Shown here one piece after another: positions 47,926-56,688 of a DNA stretch of 64,000 bases. The DNA is from Oceanimonas sp. GK1 (GTDB lineage: Bacteria > Pseudomonadota > Gammaproteobacteria > Enterobacterales > Aeromonadaceae), in contig NC_016745.1 in NCBI RefSeq assembly GCF_000243075.1, forward strand, positions 3,427,001-3,491,000, in the 5' to 3' direction. A program made the position numbers and the translations under genes. How positions within the stretch are numbered: position 1 is the first letter of the stretch; every line of letters starts with the position of its first letter. Under the pieces are notes generated by a model. That model did not search any database. It worked only from the letters and a program-made list of their open reading frames with translations, and was not told where the DNA came from.

Positions 47926-49689
47926 TCAGCAATAGTCTTTGTACTTGTCCAGGTGGCGTACCGGCTTGGACAGGGCGTCACGACGGAAGGGGTCGCCCAG
48001 CTCGCGGGTACACATGATTTCGATGACGGTGGTCTTGCCTTCTTCCATCTGGCGCGCAATGGCGGCCTTCAGGGCCGGGCCCACGTCTTCCAGCTTGTCG
48101 ACGGTCACCCCTTCGGCGCCCATGGCGCGGGCGATATCGGCAAAGCTCGGGTTTTCCAGGTCACCGGCCACAAAGCGGCGGTTGTAGAAGTCGACCTGGT
48201 TCTTCTTCTCGGCGCCCCACTGGCGGTTGTGGAACACGATGGAGGTCACCGGAATGTGCTCGCGCACACAGGTCATGATTTCCATCATCGACATGCCCCA
48301 GGCACCGTCACCGGCGTAGGACACGGCCGGACGGTGCGGCGCGGCGGTCTTGGCACCGATGATGGTCGGCAGGGCGTAACCGCAGTTGCCGAAGCTCATG
48401 GCGGCGAAGAAGGAGCGCGGCTTTTCAAAGCGCAGGTAGCTGTTGGCCACGGAGTTGATGTTGCCGATGTCGGTGGACACCATCACATCCTCGGGCATGG
48501 CCTTTTCCAGCTCGCGCAGCACCTGACGCGGGTGCAGGTAGCTGCCTTCTTCTTCCGACTGCTCGGCGATCATGTCGAGGGAGTAATCGTCCTTCTCGTG
48601 GATCCACTGATCCAGCTCGGCTTCCCAGGCCGCCTTCTCGGCGGCAATTTCGGTGGCGCGGGCGCCCTTGTTTTCCAGGCAGGCGACGTTGAGGTTCTGC
48701 AGCCGATCCAGCATGGTCACGGCGGCGGCCTTGGCATCGCCACACACGCCCACGGAGATCTTCTTCACCAGGCCCAGCATCTTGGCGTCGCAGTCCACCT
48801 GAATGATCTTGGCCTGCTTCGGCCAGTAGTCCAGGCCATGCTGCGGCAGGGTACCGAACGGCCCCAGACGGGTGCCCAGCGCCAGCACCACGTCGGCGCG
48901 GGACAGCAGTTTCATGCCGGCCTTGGAGCCCTGGTAGCCCAGGGGACCGCACCACAGCGGATGGCTGGCGGGGAAGGAGTCGTTGTGCAGGTAGCTGTTC
49001 ACCACCGGGGCGCCCAGGTACTCGGCCAGGGCCTTGCATTCTTCCACCGCGTCGGCCATGACCACGCCGCCCCCGGAAATGATCACCGGGAACTGGGCCT
49101 CGGCCAGCAGGGCCGCGGCCTGCTGCAGGCTCTGCTCGCCGCCGGCACCGCGCTCGATGCGGATCGGCTGAGGAATTTCCACGTTGATGTCGCCGTAGAA
49201 GAAGTCCCGGGGAATGTTGAGCTGGGTCGGGCCGTTCTCCAGCATGGCGCGGTCAAAGCAGCGGGCGGTAAACTCGGCCATCCGCGCCGGGTTGGCCACG
49301 TGGCCCTGATACTTGGTGATGGTTTCAAAGAAGGGCAGCTGCTGCGCTTCCTGGAAGCCGCCCAGCCCCTGGGTCATGGAGCCGGTTTCCGGGGTGATGC
49401 ACACCACCGGGCTGTGGGCCCAGTAGGCGGCGGCAATGGCGGTGACGAAGTTGGTGATGCCGGGGCCGTTCTGGGCGATACAAACGCCGTGGCGGCCGCT
49501 GACCCGAGCATAGCCGTCGGCCATGTGGCCGGCGCCCTGCTCATGCACCGTGGGGATCAGGCGAATGCCGGCCGGGGCGAAAATATCCATGGCATCCATA
49601 AAGGCGGAGCCCATGATACCGAAGACGTCGGTAACACCGTTGGCCGCCAGGGTTTCGACCAAAGCTTCACTGGGAGTCATACGTGGCAT
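47926..49689 (-). CDS. xsc: sulfoacetaldehyde acetyltransferase
   Basis: Thiamine diphosphate enzyme that converts sulfoacetaldehyde and phosphate to acetyl phosphate and sulfite, the desulfonation step. The 587-residue protein has the Xsc opening GVTDVFGIMGSAFMDAMDIFAPAG, HEQGAGHMADGYARVSGR, the active-site glutamate in this region, QNGPGITNFVTAIAAAYW and GGFQEAQQLPFF. The ThDP-binding end carries GDGAWGMSMMEIMTCVREHIPV followed by N. The ATG at 49689 has AAGGAAGAC upstream; an in-frame ATG 132 bp further out would add a basic, unconserved tail. Confidence 0.95.
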   Translation of the reverse strand: MPRMTPSEALVETLAANGVTDVFGIMGSAFMDAMDIFAPAGIRLIPTVHEQGAGHMADGYARVSGRHGVCIAQNGPGITNFVTAIAAAYWAHSPVVCITPETGSMTQGLGGFQEAQQLPFFETITKYQGHVANPARMAEFTARCFDRAMLENGPTQLNIPRDFFYGDINVEIPQPIRIERGAGGEQSLQQAAALLAEAQFPVIISGGGVVMADAVEECKALAEYLGAPVVNSYLHNDSFPASHPLWCGPLGYQGSKAGMKLLSRADVVLALGTRLGPFGTLPQHGLDYWPKQAKIIQVDCDAKMLGLVKKISVGVCGDAKAAAVTMLDRLQNLNVACLENKGARATEIAAEKAAWEAELDQWIHEKDDYSLDMIAEQSEEEGSYLHPRQVLRELEKAMPEDVMVSTDIGNINSVANSYLRFEKPRSFFAAMSFGNCGYALPTIIGAKTAAPHRPAVSYAGDGAWGMSMMEIMTCVREHIPVTSIVFHNRQWGAEKKNQVDFYNRRFVAGDLENPSFADIARAMGAEGVTVDKLEDVGPALKAAIARQMEEGKTTVIEIMCTRELGDPFRRDALSKPVRHLDKYKDYC

Positions 49690-50022
49690 AGCTGTCTTCC
49701 TTTTGCTGTTTCCCGTCGGTGGCGGCCTTAAGCCATCCTCCTCGGTGGGGTTGAGTTCAATGTTCCGTTTTCTGTTTGGGCAACTGGTTCGTTTGCGTTT
49801 GTTATGACGAGCAAGCCGCAAAGCAATACAGGGTCTTGGGTGGCTCGCTTGGGGAACAGCTTAGGAAGGGGGGGGATGGGAACATAGGGCCAGTTTTGCC
49901 ACCCATGTTACGCCAGCGTTAAAAAATGGTGTTTTGGAGTTGGTTGGTGAGCCGGCGTTGGGTCAAGTAAAGGGGACATCGGCTCCACCTGGATCAGCCG
50001 TGATGCCGGCTCAGGGCCGGCA
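49690..50022 (-). other. control region and leader of xsc
   Basis: No gene. Contains the candidate TauR repeats 195 bp upstream of the xsc ATG, a poly-G run (49870-49880), and the 3' flank of the LysR gene. A clear -35/-10 pair could not be assigned. Confidence 0.55.
49884..49916 (-). promoter_or_regulatory. candidate TauR operator, xsc promoter
   Basis: On the minus strand CTGGCGTAAC (49916-49907) and CTGGCCCTAT (49893-49884) are direct repeats offset by 23 bp, oriented toward xsc. Confidence 0.62.
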
Positions 50023-50925
50023 TCACGCCATCTGGTCTGCAAGCTGGCGGCTTTGCTGCCAGAAGTGCTCGGCCAGTTCCGAGCGGGCTTCGCCCAGCCG
50101 GCACAGCTCGATATTGAGCGCCAGCGGGCGCACGCCGTCCAGGGCCACCACCCGGCGGTTGGCGAGCTCGTCCCGTACCAGGCTTTCGGGCAGAAAGGCC
50201 ACGCCCTCGCCCAGCAGCAACTGGGCCTTGAGCCCTTCGCCCAGGGCATTTTCACAGGCCGGCAGCCAGGGCCGTTCGCCCAGGGCCGGCAGGCATTCCC
50301 GCTGTACCAGGGCGCCGAGAAAGGCATCTTTCGGGTACAGCAGCAGCGGCAGGGGTTGCTCCCCTTCAAGGGGAAAGCGGGGCCGGCCCCCTTCATCGCA
50401 GGCGGAAAACAGCACCAGCCGGTCCTGGCCCACCCGCAGCCGTTCCACGTTCAGCCGCTGCAAGGTGTCGGCGCTGCCCGCGTCAGCAAAGCACAGCAAA
50501 AAGTCCACCGCTCCCGCCACAAACTGCTCCATGGCCTCGTGGTAGTGACCGGTATTCAGCCGCACCAGGCCCTCGCCCAGGGCGGGCCGCAGCCGGTGCA
50601 GCCAGGCCGGAAAAAAGGTCACCGCCAGCGCCGGCTGGGTGATCAGACTCAGGCCCGGGGTCTGCTGCTGGCTCAGCCGCAGCTGGCTGCGCAGGCCGTA
50701 GATCTGGGCCAGTAGCTGGCGGGCCTGCTCCAGAAAGGCCTCGCCGGCGGGCGTCAGCTCCAGCGGGTAGCGATGTCGGCACACCAGTGCCACCCCCAGC
50801 CAGTTTTCCAGGGAGCGAATGCGCCGGCTGAACGCCGGCTGGGTCACAAAGCGGCTTTCCGCCGCCCGGGAAAAACTGCCCTGCTCGCTGAGCGCGATAA
50901 AATCATGCAGCCATTTGGTTTCCAT
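50023..50925 (-). CDS. LysR-type transcriptional regulator (HypT/YjiE-like)
   Basis: A 300-residue LysR protein: winged helix at the start (METKWLHDFIALSEQGSFSRAAESRFVTQPAFSRRIRSLENWLG) and a periplasmic-binding-like effector domain. The METKWL opening and PAFSRRIRALE-type helix resemble E. coli HypT. It is divergent from the YeiH-type exporter gene, a usual layout for LysR control of the neighbour, so it may respond to sulfite, sulfur or oxidative conditions. The effector cannot be read. Confidence 0.9.
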   Translation of the reverse strand: METKWLHDFIALSEQGSFSRAAESRFVTQPAFSRRIRSLENWLGVALVCRHRYPLELTPAGEAFLEQARQLLAQIYGLRSQLRLSQQQTPGLSLITQPALAVTFFPAWLHRLRPALGEGLVRLNTGHYHEAMEQFVAGAVDFLLCFADAGSADTLQRLNVERLRVGQDRLVLFSACDEGGRPRFPLEGEQPLPLLLYPKDAFLGALVQRECLPALGERPWLPACENALGEGLKAQLLLGEGVAFLPESLVRDELANRRVVALDGVRPLALNIELCRLGEARSELAEHFWQQSRQLADQMA

Positions 50926-51065
50926 CAATGGGTCCTTGTCTGTGAAAATAGCGCCTATGCAAAAAAGTAACCGCCATGGCCGAAAACGGCATTGGCTCGC
51001 TTGTCGCCATCATCAATAACATAACAGCAACATTCATTTGTCTTGCTTCTTCGGAGGAATTCACC

Positions 51066-52106
51066 ATGGCTGCCGACACCCACTCTCCGGTAATGGGCCT
51101 GCTGCACCGCCTGGACGACACCCGCAAACGCTATTTTCCCGGCATTTGCGTGGCCGCCACCATCGGCATTGCCGCCAGCTTTCTGTCCCAGCATTACGGT
51201 GCCCCCGCCATGCTGATGGCCCTGCTGCTGGGGCTGGCCTTCAACTTTCTCAGCCAGGAACCCCAGTGCGCGCCGGGCCTGGAGCTGTCGGCCAAAACCG
51301 TGCTGCGCCTGGGGGTGGCCCTGCTGGGCCTGCGCATTACCTTTGGCGACGTGCTCACCCTGGGCTGGCAGCCCATGCTGATGGTGTGCTCCGCCGTGGT
51401 GCTGACCATCTGCTTTGGCGTGGTCATGGCCCGCTGGCTGGGTTTCTCCAAAGAGTTCGGCACCCTCACCGGCGGCTCTGTGGCCATTTGCGGCGCCTCG
51501 GCGGCCATGGCCATCAGCAGCGTGCTGCCTCAGAGCGAGCAGGCCAAGCGCGACACCCTGTTTACCGTGATCAGCGTCACCACCCTCAGCACCCTGGCGA
51601 TGATTTTCTATCCCATGATCAGCGAAGCGCTCGGGCTGACAGACCAGGAAGCCGGCCTCTTTATCGGCGCCACCATTCACGATGTGGCCCAGGTGGTCGG
51701 CGCCGGTTACAGCATGTCGGCGGAAGTGGGTGATCTCAGTACCTTTGTGAAACTGCTGCGGGTGGCCATGCTGGTGCCCATCGTGATGACCATCGGCATT
51801 CTGATCCGGCGCGCCGCAAGCCAAAAGGGCGACAGCGGTAGCGGCAGCCGAGTGGCCATTCCCGGTTTTCTTATCGGCTTTGTGGTGCTGTTCGTGCTCA
51901 ACAGCCTAAGCTGGATCCCCCAGGACATCGCCCAGCCCCTGGCCGGCAGCTCCTCCTGGCTGCTGCTCACCGCCATCGCCGCCCTGGGCGTGCGCACCCA
52001 GCTCAAGGACATTCTGTCGGTGGGCTGGAAGCCGGTCCTGCTGGTGGTGCTGGAAACCGCCTTTATCGCCCTGCTGGTGATCGCCTACCTGCTGCTGATG
52101 GGCTGA
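51066..52106 (+). CDS. YeiH/UPF0324 family putative sulfite/sulfate exporter
   Basis: A 346-residue membrane protein with about 10 helices and UPF0324 signatures: KTVLRLGVALLGLRITFGDVL, GGSVAICGASAAMAISSVLP, GLFIGATIHDVAQVVGAGYSMS and GVRTQLKDILSVGWKPVLLV. Related proteins in sulfonate clusters are proposed to export sulfite or sulfate freed by Xsc; direct proof is scarce. The ATG at 51066 follows CGGAGGAATTC; an in-frame ATG 90 bp earlier has no such site. A strong terminator ends the gene. Confidence 0.9.
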   Translation: MAADTHSPVMGLLHRLDDTRKRYFPGICVAATIGIAASFLSQHYGAPAMLMALLLGLAFNFLSQEPQCAPGLELSAKTVLRLGVALLGLRITFGDVLTLGWQPMLMVCSAVVLTICFGVVMARWLGFSKEFGTLTGGSVAICGASAAMAISSVLPQSEQAKRDTLFTVISVTTLSTLAMIFYPMISEALGLTDQEAGLFIGATIHDVAQVVGAGYSMSAEVGDLSTFVKLLRVAMLVPIVMTIGILIRRAASQKGDSGSGSRVAIPGFLIGFVVLFVLNSLSWIPQDIAQPLAGSSSWLLLTAIAALGVRTQLKDILSVGWKPVLLVVLETAFIALLVIAYLLLMG

Positions 52107-52137
52107 TATGCCTGCTTTTATTACCCTTGCACCTTTT

Positions 52138-52163
52138 AGCCCCGCTCACGCGGGGCTTTTTTT
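52138..52163. terminator. terminator between yeiH-type gene and tauR
   Basis: AGCCCCGC/GCGGGGCT with loop TCAC, followed by six to seven T on the plus strand. Confidence 0.9.
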
Positions 52164-52165
52164 GT

Positions 52166-53632
52166 TCAGGTCATGTCCTTGATCAGCGCCACCAGCGCCT
52201 CGATGCCCGGACGAATGCGCTCCGCGGGAATGGAGGAATAACCCAGCCGGAAGTAGTTGAGCGGCACCTCATCACCAAAAAAGTGAATATCGCCGGGCTC
52301 GATCAATATGCCCCTGTCCGCCGCCTCCTTGCGCAGAATGCGGCTGTCGAGCCCTTCCGGTCCGCGCACCCAGTAGCAGGAGCCACCAAAGCCCGGCTGG
52401 CGGCTGGAGCAGGGCATAAATTCATCCAGCGCCGCGCCCATTTCCCGCCAGCGCGCCTCGTAGGCCTTGGCCAGGTTCATGATCAGGGCGTCGTGATAAC
52501 CCCGCTCCAGAAACAGCGCCACCGAACGCTGGTTGTTGGCCGCCGGGTGGCGCAGCATCAGCCGGCGCAGGGCCCGGGCCTCGCGTATCAGCTCCGCCGG
52601 CCCCACCAGATAACCCAACCGAAGCCCGGGCGCCAGGGTCTTGGACAGGCTGCCCACGTACAGCACCCGGTCGTTGTTATCGAGGCTCTTCAGCGCTGGG
52701 GTGGGATTGGCCTTGAAGTTGGTTTCACTCTCGTAGTCGTCTTCGATGATCAGAAAGTCCTGCTTGCTGGCCTGCTCCAGCAACGCATAGCGCCGCTCCA
52801 GGGGCATGGTCACCGTGGTCGGACACTGGTGGCTGGGGGTGGTGTACACCAGGTCACAGCCGGCCAGCTGGTCGTCGATGACCAGGCCCTGCTCGTCCAC
52901 CGGCAGCGGACGCACCTTGGCCGGGTTCATGGTGGCGATATTGCGAATATCGACGTAACCCGGATCCTCAATGCCGATGGTGCTGTCTTTATCCAGCAGC
53001 AACCGCGCCAACAGATACAGCGCCTGCTGGGCCCCCACCGTCACCAGGATCTGATCCGCCGAGGCCCAGACGCCACGCCGGGGCAGCAGCCGGGTGCGGA
53101 TCTGCTCGATCAAGAGGGGATCGTCGTTGTCAAAGCTGTCGGACGCCCAGTCGCGAATGGCGGGAATGCTCACCGCATCGCGGCAGCACTCGCGCCAGTT
53201 GTTGCTGGGAAACAGGGTGGGGTCGAACTGGCCGTAAATAAAGGAATAAGGGTATTTCTGCCAGTCTCTGGGCTTGCTGATATTCTGCTGGCCACTGGGA
53301 TGGATCTTGAGCTTGCGGCCCCAGTCCGGTGGCGTGCCCTCGCTGGCTGGCGCGGTTTCTGCGGGCAGTTCGGGCTGGCGGGACAGGATCTCCGGATTGA
53401 CGAAATAGCCGCTGCGCTCCCGGGCGATGAGATAACCGTCATCCAGCAGGTGCTCGTAGGCCAGCACCACGGTGTTACGGGCAATGCTGAGCTGCTTGGC
53501 CAGCTTGCGGCTGGACGGCAGCGGGGTGTCGACGGGAATGTTGCCGTTAATAATGGCGGCGGCAATCTGCTCCCGCAGCTGTTGCTGCAGGCTGGTGTTT
53601 TTTTCGGTGGAAAGATGGAACAACTGGAACAT
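52166..53632 (-). CDS. tauR: TauR-type MocR/GntR regulator with aminotransferase-like domain
   Basis: A 488-residue regulator with an N-terminal GntR winged helix (LREQIAAAIINGNIPVDTPLPSSRKLAKQLSIARNTVVLAYEHL) and a fold-type I aminotransferase domain with the PLP-lysine in VGSLSKTLAPGLRLGYL near residue 320, and IGIEDPGY. Such MocR proteins named TauR activate taurine genes in alphaproteobacteria. It is next to tauY, on the same strand, and 23-bp direct-repeat pairs resembling TauR boxes lie before dctP, xsc and tauX. GabR-like roles remain possible. Confidence 0.85.
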   Translation of the reverse strand: MFQLFHLSTEKNTSLQQQLREQIAAAIINGNIPVDTPLPSSRKLAKQLSIARNTVVLAYEHLLDDGYLIARERSGYFVNPEILSRQPELPAETAPASEGTPPDWGRKLKIHPSGQQNISKPRDWQKYPYSFIYGQFDPTLFPSNNWRECCRDAVSIPAIRDWASDSFDNDDPLLIEQIRTRLLPRRGVWASADQILVTVGAQQALYLLARLLLDKDSTIGIEDPGYVDIRNIATMNPAKVRPLPVDEQGLVIDDQLAGCDLVYTTPSHQCPTTVTMPLERRYALLEQASKQDFLIIEDDYESETNFKANPTPALKSLDNNDRVLYVGSLSKTLAPGLRLGYLVGPAELIREARALRRLMLRHPAANNQRSVALFLERGYHDALIMNLAKAYEARWREMGAALDEFMPCSSRQPGFGGSCYWVRGPEGLDSRILRKEAADRGILIEPGDIHFFGDEVPLNYFRLGYSSIPAERIRPGIEALVALIKDMT

Positions 53633-53685
53633 GAAAAGACTTTCCTGTCAGCGAGTTGGATTCGTCTGGCGGGAACACGCAGTCC

Positions 53686-53718
53686 GCCCTCTGTGCTGAT
53701 TGTTTTAACTCAGAGGGC
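53686..53718. repeat. inverted repeat between tauY and tauR
   Basis: GCCCTCTG (53686-53693) and CAGAGGGC (53711-53718) with 17 bases between. No T run on either strand, so it is not a clear terminator; it may modulate reading from tauY into tauR. Confidence 0.5.
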
Positions 53719-53754
53719 GAAAAAGTAAAAGCATTGTTAACAATTTAATGCACT

Positions 53755-55179
53755 TTACAGCACTTCATCACGCAAATGGTACCAGTGATAGAGCATGCGC
53801 TGGCCCAGACGACGGAAGGGCGCGAACAGGTGGCCCGGCAGCGGCGAGTTGTAGATGGGCAGCTCAAACCCTTCCCGAATGCCGGCAATGCGCTGGGCCA
53901 TGCGCCGGCCGGCATGGGCCGAGAACATGACCCCGTTGCCGCCGTAACCCAGGGCATAGAAGATCTGCTCCCTGTCGTCGGGCTGGTAGATGCGCGGCAT
54001 CATGTCGTGGCTCACATCCACCCAGCCCCACCAGGAATAGTCGATCTGAATGCCCTTGAGCGGCGGAAACTTGCGGTGCAGGCCGTCGATCAACAGTTGC
54101 AGGTGCCGGGGGTTGCTGGCATCGGCCCCGGTGATGGAGCTGCGGCTGCCGATCTGCACCCGGTTGTCGGGCAGCTTGCGGTAGTAATAACGCAGGGTCC
54201 GGGTGTCGGTGATCACCTCATTGGTCTTGAAGTTGCACGCCGCGATTTCCTGCTCGGTCAGCGGCCGGGTGACCAGTGAATTCGACAGTATCGGCATGAT
54301 CTTGCTGTTCAGGCTGGTGTGCAGCCCCTGGGAGGTATAGCCGCCGGTGGCCACCCCCACCGCCCGGGCCCGCACCGTGCCGCCCGGGGTCTTGATGTGG
54401 TGCACGCCGTTGATGGTTTCCCAGCCCAGCACCGGACTGGACGGATGTATGGTGGCCCCCAGCTCCCGGGCCATGCGGTGGTAACCGTGGGCCAGCTTGA
54501 GCGGATGCACGCCGATGCCTTCCGGCTCGTGCATGGCGCCCACCGCCTCGGCCTCGTTGACGTAGTCGCGGCTCAGGGTGGTCTTGTCGAGCAGTTGGGT
54601 TTCATAGCCAAACTGCTCGCGCAGCACCCTGGACTCGGCCTCCAGCTTGCGCATGGCCTTGTCGCGGTGGGCAATGTAGAGATGACCGCCGGTCTGGGGA
54701 TCACAATCGATGTTGCCGTCCCGGATCAGGCCCTTGAAGGTGTCAAAGCCTTCCTGCACTTCTTCATGCATTTTGCGGGCGGTACTCAGACCCCAGCGCT
54801 TGACCCACTGGGAGCGGGTCAGCCGGCCCGAGGCGTTCTGGGCCTGACCGCCGTTGCGGCTGGTGCAGCCCCAGCTGACCTGGTTGGCTTCCAGCACGGT
54901 CGCCCTGATGCCGTGATCCCTGGCCAGATGCAGGGCGGCGGACAGGCCGGTGAAGCCGCTGCCGATGATCACCACGTCGACATCCATGTCACCGGTTACG
55001 GGGCCATCATCCTCCGGCGGCGCGCCGGCAGTATCAACCCAGTAGGTGGGCGCGTACTGCTGCCCCCGGCCGGGCGTGGCCGCCACCAGGGGATCATAGC
55101 CGGGATCGTAACGATCCAGCACGGTGTCGGCCTGAGCCGTCTGGCGGAAGCCCGCCCGAGTGTTGTTGACCATATCCAT
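53755..55179 (-). CDS. tauY: FAD-dependent oxidoreductase, taurine dehydrogenase large subunit candidate (TauY)
   Basis: A 474-residue DAO-family flavoprotein. The dinucleotide fold is VVIIGSGFTGLSAALHLARDHGIRATVLEANQ near residue 70, then GCTSRNGGQAQNASGR, and the C-terminal GYGGNGVMFSAHAGRRMA. TauXY oxidises taurine to sulfoacetaldehyde and ammonia with a cytochrome-type acceptor. The upstream 131-residue SnoaL-like partner and the xsc locus support TauY over general amine oxidases such as PuuB, which it also resembles. No taurine:pyruvate aminotransferase gene is present. Confidence 0.8.
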   Translation of the reverse strand: MDMVNNTRAGFRQTAQADTVLDRYDPGYDPLVAATPGRGQQYAPTYWVDTAGAPPEDDGPVTGDMDVDVVIIGSGFTGLSAALHLARDHGIRATVLEANQVSWGCTSRNGGQAQNASGRLTRSQWVKRWGLSTARKMHEEVQEGFDTFKGLIRDGNIDCDPQTGGHLYIAHRDKAMRKLEAESRVLREQFGYETQLLDKTTLSRDYVNEAEAVGAMHEPEGIGVHPLKLAHGYHRMARELGATIHPSSPVLGWETINGVHHIKTPGGTVRARAVGVATGGYTSQGLHTSLNSKIMPILSNSLVTRPLTEQEIAACNFKTNEVITDTRTLRYYYRKLPDNRVQIGSRSSITGADASNPRHLQLLIDGLHRKFPPLKGIQIDYSWWGWVDVSHDMMPRIYQPDDREQIFYALGYGGNGVMFSAHAGRRMAQRIAGIREGFELPIYNSPLPGHLFAPFRRLGQRMLYHWYHLRDEVL

Positions 55180-55217
55180 ATTTGTGATTCCCGTTAACAG
55201 AGTGGAACTGCCGTGAA

Positions 55218-55613
55218 TTACTTGGGGTCCAGCAGCGGACGGTCCTTGCGGAAGGCCTGCTTGAGCGCTAGCTTGCCGCCCTTGAGGGTGAACAGATCCA
55301 CCCCGTCGGCTTCAATGCGGCGGCCGTCCGGGGTGGTGGCGCAGAAGGTCCACTGGGACACGCCCCGATCGCCGGCGGCAAAGTGGCTGGTGTTGTTCCA
55401 CTGCACGTCCGGCATGGTGGTCCACACATTGATAAAGGCGGCGGCCACGGCATCGGCGCCCTCAAAGCGGTTGCCGTGGGCCTCGGGGCCGGCGGCGCCC
55501 TCAAACACCACATCGTCGGTCATGCAGGCCATCACGCCTTCCACATCGTGACGGTTAAAGGCGGCAAACAGCTGCTCCAGCAGCGCGATGGTTTTCTGGT
55601 TTTCAGCGGACAT
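55218..55613 (-). CDS. tauX: SnoaL/NTF2-like protein, taurine dehydrogenase small subunit candidate (TauX)
   Basis: A 131-residue nuclear-transport-factor-2-like protein: NQKTIALLEQLFAAFNRHDVEGVMACMTDDVVFEGAAGP, then FEGADAVAAAFINVWTTMPDVQW, of the ketosteroid isomerase/SnoaL fold. The small TauX subunit of taurine dehydrogenase has this size and type as I recall it. It precedes tauY by 38 bp in the same direction. Of two nearby ATGs the one at 55613 is chosen because it lies eight bases behind AAGGGAG; the other, two codons earlier, is too close. Confidence 0.75.
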   Translation of the reverse strand: MSAENQKTIALLEQLFAAFNRHDVEGVMACMTDDVVFEGAAGPEAHGNRFEGADAVAAAFINVWTTMPDVQWNNTSHFAAGDRGVSQWTFCATTPDGRRIEADGVDLFTLKGGKLALKQAFRKDRPLLDPK

Positions 55614-55711
55614 ATCCATTCTCCCTTGGCCACCCAGTGGCAATGAACCCTGGCCCGGCGCACCGGGCCGTTTACATGCTCATAACATTAGGGGGAAAGG
55701 GGCAAGGCACG

Positions 55712-55744
55712 GTAGCGCCAGTTGCATGGATTGGCTTGGACCAC
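55712..55744 (-). promoter_or_regulatory. candidate TauR operator, tauX promoter
   Basis: On the minus strand GTGGTCCAAG (55744-55735) and CTGGCGCTAC (55721-55712) are direct repeats offset by 23 bp. The first continues CCAAT, as does the second dctP repeat at 42457. Confidence 0.65.
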
Positions 55745-55860
55745 CACCACAACATGCCGCCAGGCTGAAACAGGAAGGAAGGGAAACAACGGGCACGGCA
55801 ACGCCGGGGCGGAGAGACCCGCCCCGAAAAACACTACGTCAAAAGAAGTACGTCAGGAAC

Positions 55861-56601
55861 TCAGCGAGCGCGGCCGGGGCGCTTTTTGGTGACGCCGGAA
55901 AACACCACGTGCAGATCGGTGGAGGCGGTGTCGCCGTCCAAGTTGAGCTTGGCCTCAATATGGTCCAGGTGCTCGGTCATCTTCTGCAGTGCCACGTCTT
56001 TGTCGCCACTTTCGATGGCGTTGAGCAGGATCTCGTGCTCGTTAAAGGAGCAATGGGCCTGATGGCCGACTTCGTACTGGGCGATGATAAGAGAGGTCTG
56101 GGACACCACGCTGCGCTGGAAATTCAGCAAGGGCGTGTTGTTGGCCATGTGGGCAAGCTCCAGGTGAAACTCACCCGACAGCCGAATGCCACTGCCCCGA
56201 TCGCCCCGGGCAAAGGCGTCCTGCTCTTCCTTCACCATGGCGCGCATGCGGGCCAGGCTTTCGGGGGTGGCGTGCTTGACCGCCAGCTCGGTGACCGCCA
56301 GCTCCACCACCCGGCGGGCGGCAAAGATCTGCCGGGCTTCTTCCACGCTGGGCGCGGCCACCACGGCGCCCCGGTTGGGACGAATGATCACCACCTGCTC
56401 GTGAGACAGGCGCAGCAGGGCGCGGCGAATAATGGTGCGGCTGACGCCGAAGATCTCGCCCAGGGCTTCCTCACTGAGCTTGGTGCCCGGCGCCAGCCGT
56501 TGCTCCAGAATGGCGTCGAAAATGTGTTCGTAGACGATATCGTCCTGGGTGTTTGAGCTCGACTTGACAGGTCTTGGCTCCAGTTGACTGAGTGAACTCA
56601 T
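55861..56601 (-). CDS. GntR-family regulator, FCD type, probable purine catabolism regulator
   Basis: A 246-residue regulator with a winged helix (YEHIFDAILEQRLAPGTKLSEEALGEIFGVSRTIIRRALLRLSHEQVV) and an all-helical FCD ligand domain with metal-binding histidines (LSGEFHLELAHM, CSFNEHEILLNAIE). The start MSSLSQLEPRP at 56601 fits the family better than longer in-frame starts. It lies between tauX and guaD, so context alone does not assign it. Its own promoter and that of puuE share TTGTATAC, which argues for purine genes. Confidence 0.85.
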   Translation of the reverse strand: MSSLSQLEPRPVKSSSNTQDDIVYEHIFDAILEQRLAPGTKLSEEALGEIFGVSRTIIRRALLRLSHEQVVIIRPNRGAVVAAPSVEEARQIFAARRVVELAVTELAVKHATPESLARMRAMVKEEQDAFARGDRGSGIRLSGEFHLELAHMANNTPLLNFQRSVVSQTSLIIAQYEVGHQAHCSFNEHEILLNAIESGDKDVALQKMTEHLDHIEAKLNLDGDTASTDLHVVFSGVTKKRPGRAR

Positions 56602-56688
56602 GTTTTGATTTCCAGTTGCGGCCCTGGCGGCGGCGACCGAGTCACCGCCATGTTTGCCATTGCCAGTTAAAAAATTGTTACAAATCAC

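Noticed and set aside
47812-49731. 639-residue open frame on the strand opposite xsc
   Set aside because: Its composition is Gly/His/Gln-rich with no recognisable motif, and it lies over a highly conserved xsc; long antisense frames are expected in GC-rich DNA.
53755-55179. FAD-dependent urate hydroxylase (HpxO) to fill the purine gap
   Set aside because: The protein has DAO-type motifs (GCTSRNGGQ) rather than the aromatic hydroxylase pattern, and is paired with a TauX-like gene.
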